This document shows positions 31,671 through 40,065 of a stretch of 41,005 nucleotides of DNA, one piece after another. Position numbers and translations under genes: made by a program. This DNA comes from JBMNQS01 sp050944255 (GTDB taxonomy: Bacteria > Bacillota > Clostridia > Christensenellales > Maliibacteriaceae), in NCBI GenBank assembly GCA_050944255.1, contig JBMNQS010000011.1, positions 1 through 41,005 on the forward strand, given 5' to 3'. Numbering within the stretch: position 1 is the first letter of the stretch; each line of letters begins with the position of its first letter. A model generated the notes under the pieces. It was not told where the DNA came from, did no database searches, and saw only the letters and a program-made list of their open reading frames with translations.

Positions 31671-33026
31671 CTACTCGGGAAAATGCTCCTTCATCAGCGC
31701 CGCCAGATGATGGGCGTCCTTTTCGATCTCCGCCTGGTGGCTGCCCTCGATCATGATGCGTACAAGCGGCTCCGTGCCCGACGGGCGGATCAGCACGCGG
31801 CCGGCGGTACCGTTGTACTTGGCGCTCAGCGCCTCGATCATTTCCATGATCGAGATGTCCGAAGCGTAATCCTCCTTGCCCTGCTGCGACATCCGGACGT
31901 TGACCAGCACCTGCGGCAGCGGCTTTATGATCAAAGCCAGCTCGCTGAGGGTCTTTCCGGTCCGCTTCATGACGCTGGCCAATTGCAGGGCGCTCATCAT
32001 GCCGTCGCCGGTGGTGTTGTGATCCAGGAAAATCAGGTGCCCCGACTGCTCTCCGCCGAAATTGTAGCCGCCTTCGATCATTTTCTCCAGTACGTAGCGG
32101 TCGCCCACCTTCGTCTTTTCAAGGCCGATGCCCTTGTCCCGGGCGGCGATGTCCAGGCCCAGGTTGCTCATCACCGTGGTGACGATGGTGTTATCTTTGA
32201 GCAATCCGCGCCGCATCAGGTCGTATCCGCAGATCATCATGATTTTATCGCCGTCGATCATCTCGCCGTTTTCGTCCACTGCCAGCATGCGGTCGGCGTC
32301 GCCGTCAAAGGCAAAGCCGATATGCCGCTTGCGCTTTTTGATCTCCTGCACCAGGCCCTGCATATGGGTGGAGCCGCAGCGGCGGTTGATGTTGATGCCG
32401 TTGGGCGCGTCCTCCTTGGACACCACCTCGGCCCCCATCTCGGTAAAGAGCGTACAGGCAAGGCCCGACGCCGCGCCGTTGGCGCAGTCCAGCACCACCC
32501 TGAGGCCCTCCAGCGATACGTCCGTCGTATTCTGAAGGTAGTCGATGTACTGGCGGCCCGCGTCGGATAGCTCGCGGCAGACCCCCACCTCCATATCCGT
32601 CTTTTCCGTGGGGCCGGGCTTTATGCCCTGGGCGATGGCCTCGATTTCGTCCTCCAGGCTATCGGAGAGCTTAAAGCCGTCACCGTCGAAAAATTTGATG
32701 CCGTTGAACTCGTAGGGGTTGTGGCTGGCCGAAATGACCACGCCGGCATCGAAACCCAGTTTACGGGTCAGGTAGGCGATGCCGGGGGTGGGGATTACGC
32801 CGGCGCTGACAGCCTGGGCGCCCACGGAGCAGATGCCCGCGGCCATGGCCGCCTCCAGCATCGTGCCCGAAAGCCGGGTATCCCGGCCTATGAGAATCCT
32901 CGGCCGCCGCTTGTTCTGCCCGATCAGTACGCAGGCGCCCGCCTGCCCCAGCCTGAAGGCCAGATCACACGTCAAATCCACGCCCACAACGCCGCGCACG
33001 CCGTCTGTTCCAAATAAACGTCCCAT
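31671..33026 (-). CDS. glmM: Phosphoglucosamine mutase
   Basis: 451 residues, normal GlmM length. The start MGRLFGTDGVRG, catalytic serine S101 in SASHNPYEFNGIKFF, metal loop DGDADR (FAFDGDADRML) and substrate-binding RPSGTEPLVRIMIEG near the C-terminus are all conserved. It converts glucosamine 6-phosphate to glucosamine 1-phosphate for UDP-GlcNAc and peptidoglycan. Start ATG at 33026 with GGGAGG upstream; a longer open frame adds 17 unrelated residues. It follows trxB by 55 bases. Confidence 0.97.
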   Translation of the reverse strand: MGRLFGTDGVRGVVGVDLTCDLAFRLGQAGACVLIGQNKRRPRILIGRDTRLSGTMLEAAMAAGICSVGAQAVSAGVIPTPGIAYLTRKLGFDAGVVISASHNPYEFNGIKFFDGDGFKLSDSLEDEIEAIAQGIKPGPTEKTDMEVGVCRELSDAGRQYIDYLQNTTDVSLEGLRVVLDCANGAASGLACTLFTEMGAEVVSKEDAPNGININRRCGSTHMQGLVQEIKKRKRHIGFAFDGDADRMLAVDENGEMIDGDKIMMICGYDLMRRGLLKDNTIVTTVMSNLGLDIAARDKGIGLEKTKVGDRYVLEKMIEGGYNFGGEQSGHLIFLDHNTTGDGMMSALQLASVMKRTGKTLSELALIIKPLPQVLVNVRMSQQGKEDYASDISIMEMIEALSAKYNGTAGRVLIRPSGTEPLVRIMIEGSHQAEIEKDAHHLAALMKEHFPE

Positions 33027-33081
33027 TTTTCCTCCCGAAAACTTCGTACACCACCAGCATAATCCGCAGGGCGGCAAAACG

Positions 33082-33996
33082 TTACTTCTGAATATTCAGG
33101 TAATTGGCCGCGGATGTGGCGGCAATGGCTCCGTCGGCCGCGGCTGTGACGATCTGCCTTAAATGCTTCACCGTGGCGTCGCCGCAGGCGTATACCCCGG
33201 GAATGCCCGTGAACATCTGGTCGTCGCAGACGATGTATCCGTAATCGTCCAGCTTTACCTGGCCCGAAATGAACGCCGTATCCGGATTGCTTCCGATGGC
33301 CACGAAAAGGCCCTGGACCGCCACCTGGGACAGATTACCCTCAGGGTCCTTCAGCGTCATGGATTCAAGGGCGTTTTCGCCGTCAAGCCGCTCGATGGTG
33401 CGGGGCGTCAATACCTCGATCTTTTCATTCTCCAGCATGTTCTTCACCAGTACCCGGGCGGCCCGGAAACCGTTGCGCCTGTGCACCACATAGACTTTCT
33501 CCACAAAGCGGGACAGGTAAATGGCGTCCCCCACCGCCGTATCGCCGCCGCCTACGATGGCCACTACCTTGCCCCGGAAAAACGCACCGTCGCACGTGGC
33601 GCAGTAGGACACGCCGCTGCCGAAAAACTTGCGCTCGTTTTTCACCGGCAGCAGCCTGGGCCTGGCCCCCATGGCCAGGATCACCGTCCTTGCCTCCACC
33701 ACGCTGTCGTCGTGGAGCGTGGCGGACTTGACCGCCCCTTCAAGCTGCAGGCTCTTTACATCCACGGTGCGGATCTCGGCGCCGAAGCGCTCCGCCTGCT
33801 GGATCATTTTCATGGCAAGCTCCACCCCGCCGATAGGCTCGGGGAAGCCCGGATAGTTTTCCACCAGGTGGGTAATGCTCATCTGGCCGCCGGTCAGGCC
33901 CCTCTCCAGAAGCTGGACGCTCAGGCCCGCCCTGCAGGCGTAAAGCGCCGCCGCAAGCCCCGCGGGCCCGCCGCCGATCACCATTGTATCCAACAT
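33082..33996 (-). CDS. trxB: Thioredoxin-disulfide reductase
   Basis: 304 residues. FAD motif GGGPAGLAAALYA (8-20), redox centre CATC (C132-C135) in YCATCDGAFF, NADPH motif GGGDTAVGDA and HRR (about 183-185), and the C-terminal GVYACGD FAD contact. It reduces thioredoxin with NADPH in the cytosol. Start ATG at 33996 with AAAGGAG 8-9 bases upstream. Upstream of glmM on the same strand. Confidence 0.95.
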   Translation of the reverse strand: MLDTMVIGGGPAGLAAALYACRAGLSVQLLERGLTGGQMSITHLVENYPGFPEPIGGVELAMKMIQQAERFGAEIRTVDVKSLQLEGAVKSATLHDDSVVEARTVILAMGARPRLLPVKNERKFFGSGVSYCATCDGAFFRGKVVAIVGGGDTAVGDAIYLSRFVEKVYVVHRRNGFRAARVLVKNMLENEKIEVLTPRTIERLDGENALESMTLKDPEGNLSQVAVQGLFVAIGSNPDTAFISGQVKLDDYGYIVCDDQMFTGIPGVYACGDATVKHLRQIVTAAADGAIAATSAANYLNIQK

Positions 33997-34237
33997 ATTG
34001 ACATGCTCCTTTATTTTCCGATCTCTCATATCTTAACATATTTCGCCTGGAAATTCGATAGCCCCTTCAATTTGGGCTCCGGAAAAAATTTACGTTTTTA
34101 TCATGTACCCTTATTTTAACCTCCATGCGCCGATGATAAAAACAAGTCCTCAAATCACCGGCGCGGCATAGAATGTATATAGAGGCAGCCGCCAAAAATA
34201 CCCGACTGAAAAAGTTTGATTTGAGCCATCAAAAGCA

Positions 34238-34266
34238 TTGACAACCCTATGGGGCGATGATATAGT
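34238..34266 (+). promoter_or_regulatory. Strong feo promoter
   Basis: A consensus -35 TTGACA (34238-34243), a 17-base spacer and TATAGT (34261-34266). The first operator begins 6 bases after the -10, so a bound repressor would block initiation. Confidence 0.85.
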
Positions 34267-34272
34267 ATAGAT

Positions 34273-34290
34273 AGTTAGCAAGGCCTAACT
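34273..34290. promoter_or_regulatory. Metal-repressor operator, site 1
   Basis: The palindrome AGTTAG-N6-CTAACT covers the probable transcription start of feo. It shares GTTAGCA...CTAAC with sites 2 and 3. The half-sites resemble DtxR-family (IdeR/MntR/SirR) sites; identity of the regulator is inferred. Confidence 0.75.
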
Positions 34291-34324
34291 TTTAATCGGT
34301 TTTAACCGGCTATTTTTTGGGACA

Positions 34325-34346
34325 TGGGTTAGCATTCACTAACCCA
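34325..34346. promoter_or_regulatory. Metal-repressor operator, site 2
   Basis: TGGGTTAG and CTAACCCA, separated by 6 bases, in the 5' leader 32 bases before the feoA start. Same GTTAGCA core as the other sites. Confidence 0.7.
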
Positions 34347-34377
34347 ATTCATAGGCTTTATTAAAGGGGGAAACGCT

Positions 34378-34599
34378 ATGCAGACACTCAGAGAGATGCC
34401 CTGCGGCCGCCGCGTAAAGGTCAAGAGGGTGCACGGCGAGGGGCCGGTCCGCCGCCGTATTATGGATATGGGCATTACAAAAGGTTGTGAAATCATGGTG
34501 CGTAAAGTGGCGCCGCTCGGCGATCCTCTTGAATTAAACGTACGCGATTATGAGCTGAGCATCCGCAAGTCCGACGCATCCATGATCGAGGTGGAATAA
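34378..34599 (+). CDS. feoA: Ferrous iron transport protein A
   Basis: 73 residues, SH3-like FeoA domain: MQTLREMPCGRRVKVKRV, then RRRIMDMGITKGCEIMVRKVAPLGDPLELNVRDYELSIRKSDA, matching the family closely. FeoA is a small cytosolic partner of FeoB. RBS GGGGGAAA lies 7 bases before ATG. First gene of the feo operon, controlled by the promoter and operators upstream. Confidence 0.95.
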   Translation: MQTLREMPCGRRVKVKRVHGEGPVRRRIMDMGITKGCEIMVRKVAPLGDPLELNVRDYELSIRKSDASMIEVE

Positions 34600-34634
34600 A
34601 CCGGGAGGACGCTTTGACGGACATTATATTTTAT

Positions 34635-34653
34635 TGCAGAGAAGTTCTCTGCA
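34635..34653. repeat. Hairpin between feoA and feoB
   Basis: TGCAGAGAA-G-TTCTCTGCA, a 9-bp stem with a single-base centre, 36 bases past feoA and 13 bases before operator site 3. No T-run follows, so an RNA-stability or attenuation role is only a suggestion. Confidence 0.55.
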
Positions 34654-34665
34654 TCATTTAAGACC

Positions 34666-34689
34666 AACAGTTAGCATCGGCTAACTGTT
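34666..34689. promoter_or_regulatory. Metal-repressor operator, site 3 (inside the operon)
   Basis: AACAGTTAG-N6-CTAACTGTT, 27 bases before feoB. Same core as sites 1 and 2 with 9-bp arms. An internal operator suggests separate control of feoB, perhaps with an internal promoter. Confidence 0.7.
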
Positions 34690-34715
34690 CGGCATGAAGG
34701 GGGAAAAACTATCCA

Positions 34716-36866
34716 ATGGGCATCAAGATCGCACTTGCCGGCAATCCCAACTCGGGGAAAACGACGCTGTTCAACCATCTGACCGGCGCCAACCAGTACG
34801 TGGGCAACTGGCCCGGCGTCACCGTGGAGCGGAAAGAAGGCACCGTCCGCGGCCACAGGGACATCACCATCCAGGATCTTCCGGGCATCTATTCGCTGTC
34901 GCCCTACACCATGGAGGAGGTCATCAGCAGGAACTATCTGGTGGAGGATAAGCCCGATGTCATTTTGGATATCGTGGATGCCAGCAACATCGAGCGGAAC
35001 CTGTATCTGACGACGCAGCTTGCGGAGTTGGGCATTCCCATGGTCATCGCGCTGAACATGGCTGACGTGGTCAAAAAGCGCGGCGACAACATCAATGTGG
35101 CCAAACTCGCCGACACGCTGGGGTGTCCCGTTGTGGAAACCACGGCCACACGCGGCACAGGCGCGGCGCAGGCTGTGCAAAAGGCCATGGCTCTCATCAA
35201 CGAGGGCGCCGTCATGCGGCCGCAGCATAAGTTTTCCGGCGTAGTGGAAAAGGCCTTATACAATATTTCATTGATTCTGGAGCCGCTGGTGCCCGAAGGG
35301 CAGCTTCGGTGGTACTCCACCAAGTTCTTTGAGCGGGACAAGAAGGCCATGGAGCGCATCAAGCTGACGGGCGAACAGCTCCAGCGCGTCGAGCAGATCA
35401 TCACCGCCTGCGAGACCCGGCTGGACGACGACAGCGAGAGCATCATCACCAACGAGCGCTATGAGTACATCGGCCGGGTGATGGCCCAGTGCGTAAAGAA
35501 GAAAAAGTATGCGCTGTCCACCTCCGACAAGATCGACCACGTGATGACCAACCGTATTCTGGCGCTGCCCATTTTCGCCGCCATTATGGTGCTGGTATAC
35601 TATATCTCCATTTCCACCGTGGGCGGATTTATGACCGACTGGGTCAATGAGGAACTGTTCGGTTCCATCCTGCCCCCCGCGGTGGAAGGCTGGCTGGAGG
35701 CCATCGGCACCGCGCCGTGGCTGACATTGCTGGTCCTCGACGGCATCATCGCCGGCGTTGGCGCCGTACTGGGCTTTCTGCCGCAGATGGCCACACTGTT
35801 TCTGCTGCTGGCCATTTTGGAGGACTGCGGGTACATGGCCCGTATCGCCTTTATCCTCGACCGGCTCTTCCGGCGCTTCGGCCTCTCGGGCAAATCCTTC
35901 ATTCCGATGCTCATCGGCACCGGCTGCGGCGTACCGGGGATTATGGCTTCCAGGACCATTGAGAACGAGCGCGATCGCCGCATGACGGTGATCACCACCA
36001 CCTTTATCCCCTGCAGCGCCAAGCTGCCCATCATCGCCCTGATCGCCGGCGCCATGTTCGGCGAAGCCTGGTGGGTCGCCCCGGTATGCTATTTCATCGG
36101 CGTCGCCGCCGTGGTCGTATCGGGCATCATACTGAAAAAGACCGCGCTGTTTGCCGGCACTCCGTCGCCCTTCGTGATGGAACTGCCCGCCTACCACTTC
36201 CCCCGTCCCAGGGCCACCGTGAGATCCACGTGGGATCGTTCATGGTCCTTCGTCAAAAAGGCCGGCACCATCATCCTTTTATCCAGCATTGTCGTCTGGT
36301 TCCTGTCCAACTTCGATTGGCAGTTGCAGATGACTGAAGATTCATCCGCCTCCATACTGGCCGGCATCGGCAACGCGCTGACTCCCGTATTCAGCCCGCT
36401 GGGTTGGACCCACTGGGAGGGTAACGTCGCCACCATCACCGGCCTTGTGGCCAAGGAAAACGTGGTCTCCACCATGGGCGTGCTCTACGGGTTCGGCGAA
36501 GTGGCTGAAGACGGCCTGGAAATCTGGGCACAGATGCGCCTGCAGTTCACCGGTCTCTCGGCTATGTCGTTCCTGATCTTCAACCTGCTGTGCGCCCCCT
36601 GCTTCGCGGCCGTCGGCGCCATCAGAAGAGAGATGAACAGCGCCAAATGGACCTGGTTTGCCCTGGCATACCAGACGGGCCTTGCCTACTGCACGGCGCT
36701 GGTCGTCTATCAGCTGGGCACACTGTTCATGACCGGCGCCGTGACCATAGGCACCGTGGCGGCGGTGGTCCTGCTTGGACTTTTCCTCTACATGCTCTTC
36801 AGAAAGGGCAAAACAGACCAGAGCCTCCAAGGCAAAACAAACCGGAGTCTTAAAGGAGCTGCATAA
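34716..36866 (+). CDS. feoB: Ferrous iron transport protein B
   Basis: 716 residues. N-terminal GTPase: P-loop GNPNSGKTT (9-17), switch region NWPGVTVE, DLPGIYSLS and the specificity motif NMAD (normally NMxD). A cytosolic helical spacer follows, then the membrane part with about eight helices, including Gate segments (LPIFAAIMVLVYYISIS and GTGCGVPGIMASRTI). It imports Fe2+ in anaerobic conditions. RBS AAGGGGGA upstream of ATG, longer spacing than usual. It sits between feoA and the small Cys-rich protein. Confidence 0.96.
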   Translation: MGIKIALAGNPNSGKTTLFNHLTGANQYVGNWPGVTVERKEGTVRGHRDITIQDLPGIYSLSPYTMEEVISRNYLVEDKPDVILDIVDASNIERNLYLTTQLAELGIPMVIALNMADVVKKRGDNINVAKLADTLGCPVVETTATRGTGAAQAVQKAMALINEGAVMRPQHKFSGVVEKALYNISLILEPLVPEGQLRWYSTKFFERDKKAMERIKLTGEQLQRVEQIITACETRLDDDSESIITNERYEYIGRVMAQCVKKKKYALSTSDKIDHVMTNRILALPIFAAIMVLVYYISISTVGGFMTDWVNEELFGSILPPAVEGWLEAIGTAPWLTLLVLDGIIAGVGAVLGFLPQMATLFLLLAILEDCGYMARIAFILDRLFRRFGLSGKSFIPMLIGTGCGVPGIMASRTIENERDRRMTVITTTFIPCSAKLPIIALIAGAMFGEAWWVAPVCYFIGVAAVVVSGIILKKTALFAGTPSPFVMELPAYHFPRPRATVRSTWDRSWSFVKKAGTIILLSSIVVWFLSNFDWQLQMTEDSSASILAGIGNALTPVFSPLGWTHWEGNVATITGLVAKENVVSTMGVLYGFGEVAEDGLEIWAQMRLQFTGLSAMSFLIFNLLCAPCFAAVGAIRREMNSAKWTWFALAYQTGLAYCTALVVYQLGTLFMTGAVTIGTVAAVVLLGLFLYMLFRKGKTDQSLQGKTNRSLKGAA

Positions 36867-36868
36867 AA

Positions 36869-37039
36869 ATGTTTGCGTTTATCGTTGAAAATCTGGCCAC
36901 CATCGTCGTCGGCCTGGCCATACTGGCCATCGTCGTCCTGATCATCGCAAGATTGATCAAAAACCGCAAGGAAGGTCCCTGCTGCGGCTGCGCTCACGGG
37001 CAGAGCTGTGACCATTTCGGCCAGCCGGAGAAGGACTAA
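36869..37039 (+). CDS. FeoB-associated Cys-rich membrane protein
   Basis: 56 residues, begins 2 bases after the feoB stop, with AAAGGAG within the end of feoB. An N-terminal transmembrane helix (about 5-29), then a basic turn and a cysteine cluster (C38, C39, C41, C47) in GPCCGCAHGQSC. This matches the small Cys-rich proteins usually encoded after feoB in Firmicutes, thought to pass iron to or from the transporter. Short enough to be missed by ORF callers. Confidence 0.9.
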   Translation: MFAFIVENLATIVVGLAILAIVVLIIARLIKNRKEGPCCGCAHGQSCDHFGQPEKD

Positions 37040-37065
37040 ATAGAATGACATCATCAGGTGTGGAT

Positions 37066-37093
37066 ATGGGGCTGTCCAAAAGGACAGCCCCAT
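37066..37093 (+). terminator. Terminator-like hairpin after feo
   Basis: A 12-bp perfect stem (37066-37077 with 37082-37093) and loop AAAA. T-run is weak, so termination may be partial. Confidence 0.6.
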
Positions 37094-37416
37094 TCTCATG
37101 CGGGTGCCCCTTGGGTAAAATACTTTCGCGAAGAACGTGAAAGCCTCCGGCGGCCAAAGGGGTATTCTTTGAAAAGAATACCCCTTTGGAATCCCCCAAG
37201 AAACTTTACCGCCGCAAGCTCCGCTTGCGGGAAGGGATAAATAGCAAACAACAGCACCCTGCCGCGAAGCATTATAAAGTCTTTTTGGAGTTCTTAGAAC
37301 CTTTTTCTGAAGAAAAAGGTTCTAAGCGGATTCTTAAGGCAGAGCCTTAAGCGGGTCCGGGCGGCGCCCGGCGGGTTTTGGCGGGTCCAGGGCAGCGCCC
37401 TGGCCAGCCCAACAAC
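37094..37416. repeat. Hairpin array in the feo-rpsI spacer
   Basis: Five further hairpins follow the feo terminator: a 16-bp stem with loop TGAA (37154-37189), CCGCAAGC-TCC-GCTTGCGG (37212-37230), a 15-bp stem also with loop TGAA (37293-37326), CTTAAGGC-AGA-GCCTTAAG (37333-37351), and a tandem pair starting GCGGGTCC (CCGGGC-GGC-GCCCGG at 37357-37371; CCAGGGC-AGC-GCCCTGG at 37387-37403). No gene is seen. Confidence 0.75.
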
Positions 37417-37446
37417 AAAAAACAGAGGCCATAGCCTCTGTTTTTT
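37417..37446 (-). terminator. Terminator of the rpsI-ended operon (minus strand)
   Basis: A 13-bp stem (A-run plus ACAGAGGC with its complement) and loop CATA, with A- and T-runs on both sides, so it also works on the plus strand. It lies 18 bases past the rpsI stop. Confidence 0.9.
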
Positions 37447-37464
37447 AATATAAACCTTATTTCC

Positions 37465-37857
37465 TTAGCGCTTGGAGAACTGCGGGGCGCGGCGGGCGCC
37501 TTTGAGGCCGTACTTCTTGCGCTCCACCATGCGGGGATCGCGGGTTAAGAATCCGGCTTTCTTCAGCGCGGGCCGAAGCTCGGGTTCGGCTTTGATCAGC
37601 GCGCGGGACACGCCGTGACGGATGGCGCCGGCCTGGCCGGTATACCCGCCGCCCTTGGCGTTGACGTACACGTCGTACTTGCCGGAAGTATTTGTCAGCT
37701 CCAGCGCCGCGCGGGCCACCATCTTCAGCGTTTCCAGGCCGAAATAGTCGTCGATGTCGCGCTTGTTGATGATGAACCTGCCGTCACCGGGAATCAGACG
37801 TACGCGGGCGATTGCCTTCTTGCGGCGGCCGGTCCCCCAATTGATCTTCATTGCCAT
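37465..37857 (-). CDS. rpsI: 30S ribosomal protein S9
   Basis: 130 residues ending in the invariant PQFSKR; N-terminal GTGRRKKAIARVRL and central GGGYTGQAGAIRHGVSRAL are diagnostic. Part of the small subunit; its C-terminal tail reaches the P site tRNA. Follows rplM by 15 bases in the standard Firmicutes pairing. RBS GGAGG precedes ATG. Confidence 0.98.
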   Translation of the reverse strand: MAMKINWGTGRRKKAIARVRLIPGDGRFIINKRDIDDYFGLETLKMVARAALELTNTSGKYDVYVNAKGGGYTGQAGAIRHGVSRALIKAEPELRPALKKAGFLTRDPRMVERKKYGLKGARRAPQFSKR

Positions 37858-37872
37858 AGTCTTCTCCCCTCC

Positions 37873-38301
37873 TTAAAGCTCTACCGCTACGGGCTGCTGG
37901 GCCTGATGCGGATGCTCCGCGCCGGCATAGACTTTGAGTTTCTTCATCATCTTGCGGCCCAGAGAGTTCTTGGGCATCATGCCGCGAACGGCTTCGTACA
38001 CGACAAATTCAGGTTTCTTCGCCAGCATATCGCGGGCGCGGGTCGTTTTCAGGCCGCCCATGTAACCGCTGTGGCGGTAGTACATTTTCTGGTCCAGTTT
38101 TTTACCCGTCAGCACCACTTCTTTGGCGTTGATGATCACGACGAAATCGCCGGTATCCACGTGCGGCGTAAACGTAGGCTTATTTTTTCCGCGCAGAATC
38201 GTAGCCACCTGGCTGGCCAGACGGCCAAGCGTCTGTCCGGCGGCGTCCACGACAACCCAATTGCGCTCCACTTCATTGGGTTTGGCCATGTATGTCTTCA
38301 A
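37873..38301 (-). CDS. rplM: 50S ribosomal protein L13
   Basis: 142 residues, full-length L13: KTYMAKPNEVERNWVVVDA at the start, then GRLASQVATILRGKNKPTFTPHVDTGDFV and YRHSGYMGGLK. The start is TTG at 38301, giving M-KTYMAKP as in other L13 proteins; GGAGG lies 8 bases upstream. The ATG four codons later is less well placed. Transcribed from a strong promoter with a roughly 115-base leader. Confidence 0.96.
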   Translation of the reverse strand: MKTYMAKPNEVERNWVVVDAAGQTLGRLASQVATILRGKNKPTFTPHVDTGDFVVIINAKEVVLTGKKLDQKMYYRHSGYMGGLKTTRARDMLAKKPEFVVYEAVRGMMPKNSLGRKMMKKLKVYAGAEHPHQAQQPVAVEL

Positions 38302-38418
38302 AACATTTACCTCCCAAAAGTCTAAAAAGCTCTTGTTTTTGGTGCACTCGTGCCTTTTACCGCTTGGACGGGCGGTAAAATCCGCTTCTGTTCCGGGCTG
38401 AGGACCAGATGAGCGCAC
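38302..38418 (-). promoter_or_regulatory. Candidate L13 autoregulatory leader
   Basis: A 5' leader of about 115 bases with a hairpin TTTACCG-N10-CGGTAAA (at about 38358-38382) and GTGC/GCAC sequences adjacent. In Bacillus L13 leaders occur upstream of rplM; whether this is one could not be shown by eye. Confidence 0.35.
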
Positions 38419-38423
38419 CTTAT

Positions 38424-38452
38424 AGTATACACAGGGCGCTATGCCCTGTCAA
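38424..38452 (-). promoter_or_regulatory. Promoter of rplM-rpsI
   Basis: On the minus strand TTGACA, a 17-base spacer and TATACT, near-consensus. It lies just past the truA stop, separating truA from the ribosomal genes. Confidence 0.85.
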
Positions 38453-38461
38453 TACGCTGTT

Positions 38462-39253
38462 TCAAGGTTTCAGGGCATTTCTCCGCTGAGGCTCCACCCA
38501 ATCAGGAAGCGCCCGAGCGTACTCGACGCCCTCCAGCGTCAATCCGGCGGCGGGGGCGGTGATGCCGCCGATTTTCCGGTCCCGGGTTTCCAGCATCCGG
38601 CGGATGATGTCCGCGGGCAGGTCGCCCTTCCCCACGCCCGCCAGCGTGCCGGCGATGATCCGGACCATATTGTACAAAAACGCGTTGCCGGAGATTTCGA
38701 TCCGGATAAAGCCGTCTTCGGGTTCCCCGATGTCAAGTTTGTGCACGGTGCGCACCGTGGTGCGCGCAGCGCCGCCGGTGGCGCAGAACGCGGCAAAGTC
38801 GTGCGTGCCGGGCAAATCCTGCGCGGCTCTGCGCATCCTCTCCATGTCAAGTTTGACGGGAACATGCCAGGACATGTCATGAAAGAGCGCCGAGGCGTGG
38901 GGCCGGTTGCATATGAGGTAGCCGTAGGTCTTCCTTACGGCCATGAACCGAGCGTGGAAGTCATCCTCCGCCTGCCAGGAACCTGTGATGCGAATATCTT
39001 CCGGCAGCTTGGTATTCAGCGCATAGGCGTACTTTTCCGGCGGTATGCGCCCAGGGCTGTCAAAATGCGCCACCTGCGCCTTTGCGTGCACCCCGGCATC
39101 GGTCCGGCTGGCGCCGGTAACGCGGATACAGGCGCCCGTGAGGGCTTCCAGGGCCTCCTCCACGCGCTGCTGCACCGTCACGGCGTTTTTCTGCCGCTGC
39201 CAGCCCGCATAGGCCGCGCCGCCGTATTCAATTGTCATGGCGATGCGCGTCAT
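38462..39253 (-). CDS. truA: tRNA pseudouridine synthase A
   Basis: 263 residues. Catalytic aspartate D52 in GASRTDAGVHA, N-terminal IEYGGAAYAGWQRQKN, and RIEISGNAFLYNMVRIIAGTLAGVGKG. It makes pseudouridine at positions 38-40 in the tRNA anticodon arm. Follows ecfT by 8 bases, the standard ecf-truA-rplM-rpsI order. Confidence 0.97.
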   Translation of the reverse strand: MTRIAMTIEYGGAAYAGWQRQKNAVTVQQRVEEALEALTGACIRVTGASRTDAGVHAKAQVAHFDSPGRIPPEKYAYALNTKLPEDIRITGSWQAEDDFHARFMAVRKTYGYLICNRPHASALFHDMSWHVPVKLDMERMRRAAQDLPGTHDFAAFCATGGAARTTVRTVHKLDIGEPEDGFIRIEISGNAFLYNMVRIIAGTLAGVGKGDLPADIIRRMLETRDRKIGGITAPAAGLTLEGVEYARALPDWVEPQRRNALKP

Positions 39254-39261
39254 GTCTGCTC

Positions 39262-40065
39262 CTAGAACAGGTAGCGGCCCAGCAGTATGATTCCCAGCAG
39301 CGCCGCGTTGATGGTGATGGCCGCCACGTCTATTCTGCCCATATGCAGCACCTTCATACGGGTCCTGCCCTCCCCGCCGTGGTAGCAGCGGCTCTCCATG
39401 GCCATGGAAAGATCGTCCGCGCGGCGAAACGCGTTGATGAAAAGCGGCACCAGCAGCGGCACCATGGCCTTTGCCCGCTGTATGAGGCCGCCGGTATCGA
39501 AGCTGGCGCCGCGGGCCTTCTGCGCCTTCATGATCTTATCGGTCTCCTCCAGCAGCGTAGGAATCATCCGAAGGGCGATGCTCATCATCATGGCCAGTTC
39601 GTGGGCGGGGAATTTGATAATCTTTAAAGGGCTTAAAAGCCGCTCCATGCCGTCGGTGAGGGCGATGGGGGTCGTAGTGTAGGTCAGGAGGGACGTGCCC
39701 ATCACAAGGATGATCAGCCGCGCCGCAAGGCGGAGGGCATAGATGATGCCGCCGGCAGTGATCTCCAGGATGCCCCACTGCCACAGGGTATCGCCGTCTT
39801 TGAGAAGAAACACGTTCAAGATCATCGTGAAGACGAGGATAAAGCGCAGCGGCCGGATGCTCTTGAGCATCATCTTAAAGGGCACTTTGGCTATGGCCGC
39901 CACCAGGATCACGTAGCCGGCAAGGGCCACGTAGCCTGTAACGGTATCGGCAATGAACACAAAGACGATGAATGCGATCAGAAGCAGGATTTTCACCCGC
40001 GGGTCAGCGCGGTGCACGGCGCTATTTCCCGGCAGGTACTGGCCGATGGTGATATCGTTCAGCAC
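39262..40065 (-). CDS. ecfT: Energy-coupling factor transporter transmembrane protein EcfT
   Basis: 267 residues, about six hydrophobic segments, and the cytoplasmic coupling helices with the conserved ARG motif (KAQKARGAS, 184-186) and AMESRCY later. EcfT joins the two ATPases to many substrate-binding S proteins for vitamin uptake. Its start overlaps the end of ecfA2 by 7 bases. No S component is in the window. Confidence 0.95.
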   Translation of the reverse strand: MLNDITIGQYLPGNSAVHRADPRVKILLLIAFIVFVFIADTVTGYVALAGYVILVAAIAKVPFKMMLKSIRPLRFILVFTMILNVFLLKDGDTLWQWGILEITAGGIIYALRLAARLIILVMGTSLLTYTTTPIALTDGMERLLSPLKIIKFPAHELAMMMSIALRMIPTLLEETDKIMKAQKARGASFDTGGLIQRAKAMVPLLVPLFINAFRRADDLSMAMESRCYHGGEGRTRMKVLHMGRIDVAAITINAALLGIILLGRYLF

